Assembly: GCF_027596085.1 (NCBI RefSeq)
Contig: NC_072452.1
Coordinates: 5,700,814-5,764,813, forward strand
Length of the DNA: 64,000 nt
Origin: Anoplopoma fimbria
Lineage: Eukaryota > Chordata > Actinopteri > Perciformes > Anoplopomatidae
Direction of reading: 5' to 3'
The translations under genes were made by a program, and so were the position numbers. Below are positions 13,140 to 64,000 of the stretch, piece by piece. Numbering within the stretch: the first letter of the stretch is position 1; the number at the start of each line of letters is the position of its first letter. A model generated the notes under the pieces. The model had not been told where the DNA came from and did no database searches. It was given only the letters and a program-made list of their open reading frames with translations.

Positions 13140-13221
13140 ATCACGCCTTCCCTCTCCTCGTTTTCCTCCCCACTGAGAGGTAGAGGAGCTGCAGCCTCAT
13201 TCTCATCTGCACACTCACAGT
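13140..13221 (-). other. ids: possible alternative last exon of ids
   Basis: The proposed last exon contains CGG|GTGAGA at 13299-13304, a good donor consensus. Downstream on the minus strand a TTTGTCCAG acceptor at about 13222 opens a frame of matching phase. That frame runs about 26 codons, is rich in Arg and Leu, and ends before the poly(A) signal at 13128. Splicing here would replace the last six residues (VRLNFN) with a basic tail. The tail does not resemble the human C-terminus as I remember it, so this is only a possibility. Confidence 0.25.
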
Positions 13222-13283
13222 CTGGACAAAAGAAAAGTCAGTGGACAAATGAATAAATAAAGTGTAGAGTATTTCAAAAAAAT

Positions 13284-23853
<10,570 letters not shown>

Positions 23854-24060
23854 AATTAACTTCTGATAAAGTTTATTTATGTTAAATCAATCTCGCATCC
23901 GCTCTGTAGCTCCCTCGGTCCGCCCCCCCACGGTCTGGTGTCCAAACAAACGAGCGTGTCTCTGTGTCGTCTTTAAATAACTTCCTCATTATCACGTCGG
24001 CCCTAAGTGAAATGTTTTCATTGGTCTATTCAGCGGTCGCCCCGCCCCCAAACGCTAATC
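23854..24060 (-). promoter_or_regulatory. ids: probable ids promoter, GC-box and CCAAT type
   Basis: Immediately upstream of the ids start the sequence turns GC-richer than its surroundings. It has two GC-box-like C-rich runs (about 23920-23930 and 24041-24050) and a CCAAT box in ids orientation at 24020-24025. There is no obvious TATA box. A TCACGT half site near 23994 is not a full lysosomal CLEAR motif. The call rests on motif content and position only. Confidence 0.4.
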
Positions 24061-24556
24061 ATATTAGCTAGATGATGTGTCAATCATTTTTATTGCCAAA
24101 GAGGCGTCAAAATTGTGTTAAATTGTACACTGCTGCAGCTGAGTGACGGTAAGGAGAGAGAGGTCTCACTCTGCACCAAGTTGACTTGTAATTGTAATAA
24201 GAGCCCTAATTATAAGGAACTCCCACAGTTAAAAGATTTATGGTGTCAAATTCAGGTTAAAGTTCTGTATTTTCACATGCACAACATTGCGGAGAGGCAG
24301 TCGTTGGCATTGAACATATTGGCTCTCAGGCTCCCTGCAACAATGCTCTTTAAAGGCAATCACAAAAGCTAAAGCAATATGAGAATCCAAGACATTAAAT
24401 AAAGCCCATTGAAATGTGGGGCTGAAATCTTAAACATAAAATATGAAATAAAGTAGTCCTACTACAACTTGGTGGTAGAAAGTATTGTAAATAAATAAAA
24501 GGAATGTAAACAGGGATGTAAATGTATGAGAAGTAAAAAAAATATATATATATATA

Positions 24557-24774
24557 CAGTACCAGTCAAAAGTTTGGACACACCTTCTCATTCAATGGTT
24601 TGTCTTTATTTTTATTTTTTTCTACATTGCAGATTAATATTGAAGACATCCAAACTATGAAGGAACACATATGGAATTATGTGGTAAACAAACAAATGCT
24701 CAACAAACCAGAATATGTTTTATATTTTAATGTAGTTGAATGAGAAGGTGTGAACAAACTTTTGACTGGTACTG
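24557..24774. mobile_element. Tc1/mariner-type MITE
   Basis: A 218-bp element has 39-bp terminal inverted repeats (24557-24595 and 24736-24774) matching at 37 of 39 positions and beginning CAGTACCAGTCAAAAG. Both ends are bordered by TA, the target duplication of Tc1/mariner transposases. It has no coding capacity, so it would have been moved in trans. The terminal sequence is one I recognise as common in fish genomes. It sits in the ids-dcps intergenic region. Confidence 0.85.
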
Positions 24775-24779
24775 TATAT

Positions 24780-25144
24780 ATATATACGTATATATACAGG
24801 GGTGTAATAGACACTTTACAACAGTAGTGTAAAGTGTCTATAGGACAACCATCTCTGCTCCCAGTAGACCACACATAAAAGAAGAAAAAGGAGACAATAT
24901 AAATCTGTGCAATACAAACAATCTGTGCAATAACCAAAAGTTTATATAATATTTTAGTTATTGTGGATTTTTAAAGTTGTTTTTACTTATTTAATATTCT
25001 TTACTGTGTTATTACTTATTTATAATACTTGTTTTGATCTTGTTTTTTGACTATGTCTCTTGTTTGCACTATCCTCTCTGCTGCTGTAATCCTGCAAATG
25101 TCCCCGCTGTGGGACTAATAAAGGATTATCTTATCTTATCTTAA
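24780..25144 (+). mobile_element. retroelement 3' portion ending in TTATC repeats
   Basis: The end of this stretch (about 25070-25144) reads CCCGCTGTGGGACTAATAAAGG followed by TTATC repeats, the typical 3' tail of a teleost non-LTR retroelement. The 5' limit is unclear, and no reverse transcriptase frame is present, so it is a truncated copy. A short hairpin with 13-bp arms at 24808-24840 lies between it and the MITE. Confidence 0.5.
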
Positions 25145-25259
25145 AACAGTAATTAAAGTATGTAAAAAAATAAATAAAGTGGGTTTGTGGTATTTGTTGA
25201 GTGAGTCATCATCCTGTCCATAGACGATCTTTGAGCACAACGGCAGCAAAACACCAAAC
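25145..25259 (+). promoter_or_regulatory. dcps: dcps 5' flank or 5' UTR, squeezed against a retroelement tail
   Basis: Only about 115 bases separate the TTATC-repeat tail of a retroelement from the dcps start codon. The stretch has no TATA box at a usual distance and no strong GC box. The core promoter is therefore either in this short stretch or in repeat-derived DNA upstream. This is inferred from position. Confidence 0.3.
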
Positions 25260-27105
25260 ATGGCTGACTCCGCGGCTAAGCGTGTTGGAGCCGATGAATC
25301 GACTCAGAGAGTCAAGAGGGCGAAAGCGGACAACGAGAACGGTGGCGGGGAAGGTGCAAAAGATCCAGAATGTGAGAACGTTCTGTCTGAGTTTAAAACG
25401 TCCACCGTGTTGAGTGATTCCGCCCGGGAGAAGACCATGTTCCTCCACGGGAAGGTAACCTGGAGGATGTGTGTTGTGTGTAGGAGCAGGCTTCCGGTTC
25501 GATATTTCAAAATAAGAGTATGCGCGATGGTGCTTTGTTGTTAAAAAATGAGTGTGACAAGAGCACGAGATTTGTATTTATTGTTTTTCTGAGGGGATAA
25601 TTAGTGTCATTATCAGCACAATCAGGCAGAAATGAAACAGTTGAACATGTCATCCCCAGCTTGCCGATCAGGAGGCTGTGGTCATCCTGGAGAAGACCCC
25701 CATCAGAGAGGACAGCCTGGCTGAGCTCTTCACTGGCTCCAGGCTGAAGCTGGAGATGAGGAACGACATCTACAGCACATACCGGTTACAGGCTCCCCCT
25801 CAATTCAATGGTATGGTCAGCATGAAAAATGTTATATAAAGTGACCAAAGATGTCAGCTAGACCATAGTTTGACAGTCTTTGTGGGACTTTCTTGCAGAG
25901 ATCAAGACTACAGTGGTGTGTCCGGCCACAGAGAAGCATTTAAAGAAATACCAGCGACAGGAGAGTTTCCTGGTGGAGGAGACGGGGGAGGACTATCAGT
26001 CCATCACCTCGCCCTACATTCAGAAGCAGAGTTTCAGCGTGCAGGTCAGCATCCGGTAATCTCCTCCTTAAGCGCATTAGTAACGTGCTTGCATTATGCG
26101 TCACAATGCATCCCGTGAATGTACAACGTTAACATGTCGGTTGACCCCCCCTCCCTCCCACAGTGGGTCTACAACATCCTGGAGAAGAAGGCAGAAGCTG
26201 AGCGGATAGTCTACGAAGATCCAGACCCAGAAGCTGGCTTTGTCCTCCTCCCAGATTTCAAATGGGACCAGAAACAGGTGTGATAACATGAATATTGACC
26301 ACAGTAGGTACCAGGAGAAGACATGACGTGGACTTGTGATATCAGACGTTTATACTCTCAGGACTACAGCCTATAGTTGTATAACTTCATGTCAACTGTG
26401 ATGCTAGGCAGATGCTAAGCAGCTGAATGTTTTCGTGCTGAGCATCAAACGTACACAAATATTCTGACTTAAAAAGATTCTTAGGGCAGTTTAACAATAT
26501 CTGTCTTCTTCTGTCAGGTTGATGATTTGTACCTGATTGCCATAGTACACCAGAGAGACATCAGGAGCCTCAGAGACCTGACGTCAGAGCATCTACCGCT
26601 GCTGCAGAACATCTTCCAGAAAGGAAAGGTGAGCAAAGAGAGCAGTGAAACGTCTTGTTCTTCCATCAGCTACCCAATAATTTGACCTTATTTGGGTCAT
26701 TATCTTTAACCAATTACACTTTATATTCAAGAGAGCTAGGAATAAAACATAATTGAGAGACAAAATAGACAGCAGTGGACATATTTATAACGCCAAACAT
26801 GCAGAAAGTATGATAACACCCCTTTGGTTGCTGTTTAGGAGGCCATCCTGCAGCGCTACAACCTTCCAGCCAGTAAGCTGAGAGTCTACCTGCACTACCA
26901 GCCGTCCTACTACCACCTCCACGTCCACTTCACCAAGCTGGGCTACGAGGCGCCGGGCTGCGGCGTGGAGCGGGCCCACCTCCTCGCAGACGTTATCCAG
27001 AACCTCCAGTCCGACCCCCAGTACTACAAAACCCGGACCCTGTACTTCCCCCTGAGGGCAGACGACGGACTGCTCGGCAAGTTTAAGGAGGCAGGGAGGC
27101 TGTGA
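25260..27105 (+). CDS. dcps: scavenger mRNA-decapping enzyme DcpS (HIT family), 6 exons
   Basis: DcpS hydrolyses the m7GpppN cap remnants left by 3'-5' mRNA decay, releasing m7GMP. Exons: 25260-25454, 25660-25810, 25899-26044, 26164-26277, 26518-26628, 26839-27105. All have GT-AG borders and consistent phases. The product is 327 aa against 337 in human. Residues 1-65 include a basic N-terminal stretch (RVKRAKAD) like the family's nuclear-import region. The middle holds the N-terminal dimerisation domain ([19 protein letters not shown]). The last exon carries the HIT motif YYHLHVHF at about residues 263-270, with the catalytic central His at 267, followed by the GVERAHLL segment. All hallmark residues are intact. 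The start ATG is the first in the exon and gives the usual length. The gene lies head-to-head with ids and upstream of the CRACD-like gene on the same strand. Confidence 0.96.
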
Positions 27106-27480
27106 TTTACCGTCACCCACTTATTCCATCCGTTTGTAAACTTTTTTTTGTATTTTATACAAATTTGATACATAATTTGTACATGTTTGAGTGAAAGTTT
27201 TTTTTTTTGCATTAATCTTCATATTATTCCTGCTTTAATTGTGGGAAAAGGAGAGAACAGTCAACCCAGCAGCTAAAGGATTTTAATGTCAGTCTCTGTT
27301 TTAATGTTTTTCTATATGTGTCTGAATTAAAGAGTTGGTTTTTTTTCTACTATGCCTGTTGATGTTGTCACATTTTTTTTGAATATTTGAGATTCAACTG
27401 CCTGAGACTAAATAACTGTCACCTAGTTTCCTCAAGTCGACACTTGTTTTTCATCACGCGTCATGGTGGTGAAATAAAGT
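27106..27480 (+). other. dcps: dcps 3' UTR with candidate poly(A) signals
   Basis: AT-rich sequence follows the dcps stop. An ATTAAA variant lies at about 27326 and a canonical AATAAA at about 27473. Either could end the transcript; I cannot choose from sequence alone. Confidence 0.4.
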
Positions 27481-28670
27481 GGTTAATGACTAAATGTGAG
27501 GGGATTTTTTTTTTTATATAGCACCTTTCAAACGCTGAAGCAATTCAAACTACCAAGTTGTATTTCTTTTTATTATTTTGAGCTATACTAACCCAGCCAC
27601 AGCACTAGATGGCAGCAATAATCCCAAAAGATTCCAATTTGTTCACTGAAACTTGACACAAAAACAAACTCCAGTCTTGGTAACTAATAAACTAAGGTTT
27701 CCCCTACAAGAGAACAAACAGTATGTTATAGTTTTGTTCTAGTTTTAGTTTTGTAGGTCATGTAAACACAAGGCTATCACCTTCCACCAAACTTTATTTT
27801 ACCTGAGTCAGTTTACAAACTTTTGGAACTGAAGTACTATGTTTAGTTGGATTGATAAACCACAATGCCAGAAGTTCACATCAGTGGAGTTGACAGACGA
27901 TACAGTCTTGAAACAAACAGTGAGAGCTGCTGTGGGGTACTCAGTAGTGTGGTTGCAAGATGGTCAGAGTTTGTACATGATAAAAAAAAAACGTTTTGTT
28001 TTTAAGGTCATTTCTTGCAGCGGGCATCATTTTCTTATCTTATCAGATGTCAGTCGGCCCGATGCTCTGCTTTGTGCTTAAGTTGCATTCGCGTGTTCCT
28101 CGTAAAAATGTCAACTCTTTAACAGGACCCAAACCTGTAAGAAATAAAAGAAGGGACTCATTATATCCATTCTGGCACCATGTCAGGGACTCTTTAGTTC
28201 CCTGTTAAACCCAAGAAGCTACAACTGGTTAAGGTTCGAGTTCATTAAAAATGTCAATGGAAGTTGTGTAAAATCCGAAATTTAGTGAATCTCCCACGTC
28301 AGAAATAAACCTCACAGTTCCACGTGCCAACTATATATATATATTAGTTTAGTGTCACAACTGAACCAGCACACCGCTGATAAATAGAATATTTGGAATA
28401 TGAGATGAAAATGAAACATACTATTGCTACATTAAATCATTTTATCCCAAAAAGTATTTTAAACTTGAGATATTTTAAAAAAAATCTATTTATACAGTAC
28501 TTCATATTATATTTATTTATTTATTTATATATATATATACTACTGTACATCAGTAAGTAGCGGTAGGATTTAGGGCATTCCGAGCCGCCTCTGAACGCAG
28601 CACCGTGGAGTAGCGGACGCAGGGCAGGACTGAGACGCATAATCCGCTCATTAGTCCTCCAGCAGCGCTC
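27481..28670. other. dcps to CRACD-like intergenic region
   Basis: About 1.2 kb of AT-rich sequence with short AT runs (28330-28345, 28505-28540). The last 100 bases before 28671 become CpG-richer and probably hold a promoter and 5' UTR for candidate exon A. Confidence 0.4.

Positions 28671-64000
<35,330 letters not shown>

Overview
This window looks like nuclear DNA of a teleost fish. Its genes are split by many GT-AG introns. It holds many long CA/TG microsatellites, a Tc1-type MITE and several interspersed repeats whose style I recognise from teleost genomes. I see no prokaryotic gene organisation, tRNA, rRNA or CRISPR array. Most long open frames are microsatellite translations or antisense shadows.

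Layout: (1) 1-13,127 is gene-poor intergenic DNA with degraded interspersed repeats and an AT-rich minisatellite that occurs in both orientations (about 4.97-6.30 kb and, inverted, 7.48-7.84 kb). (2) 13,128-24,060, minus strand, is a complete iduronate 2-sulfatase gene (ids) in 12 coding exons, with a signal peptide, the CAPSR formylglycine site and a poly(A) signal. Its introns carry a perfect 78-bp palindrome, a roughly 200-bp CA tract and a decayed coding-like remnant. (3) 25,260-27,105, plus strand, is a complete scavenger decapping enzyme gene (dcps) in 6 exons, head-to-head with ids. About 1.4 kb separates the two starts, and much of that is a MITE and a retroelement tail. (4) From about 28.6 kb to the window end, plus strand, lies a large gene of the CRACD / CRACDL / KIAA1210 family (actin-capping-protein regulators). 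It has two phase-compatible candidate first exons (28.7 and 37.8 kb), a common second exon at 49.1 kb and at least 15 coding exons. It runs off the right edge before its C-terminus.

The three genes do not form one pathway. ids acts in the lysosome on heparan and dermatan sulfate, dcps clears cap remnants after mRNA decay, and the CRACD-like protein is expected to act on actin dynamics. I found no convincing new multi-gene system. The most distinctive items are the 78-bp perfect palindrome, the alternative N-termini and NAGNAG acceptor of the CRACD-like gene, the inverted minisatellite pair with a retroposon insertion flanked by a 12-bp duplication, and the possible alternative 3' end of ids. 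Exon boundaries were read by hand from splice consensus, phase and remembered family similarity; no alignment was run.
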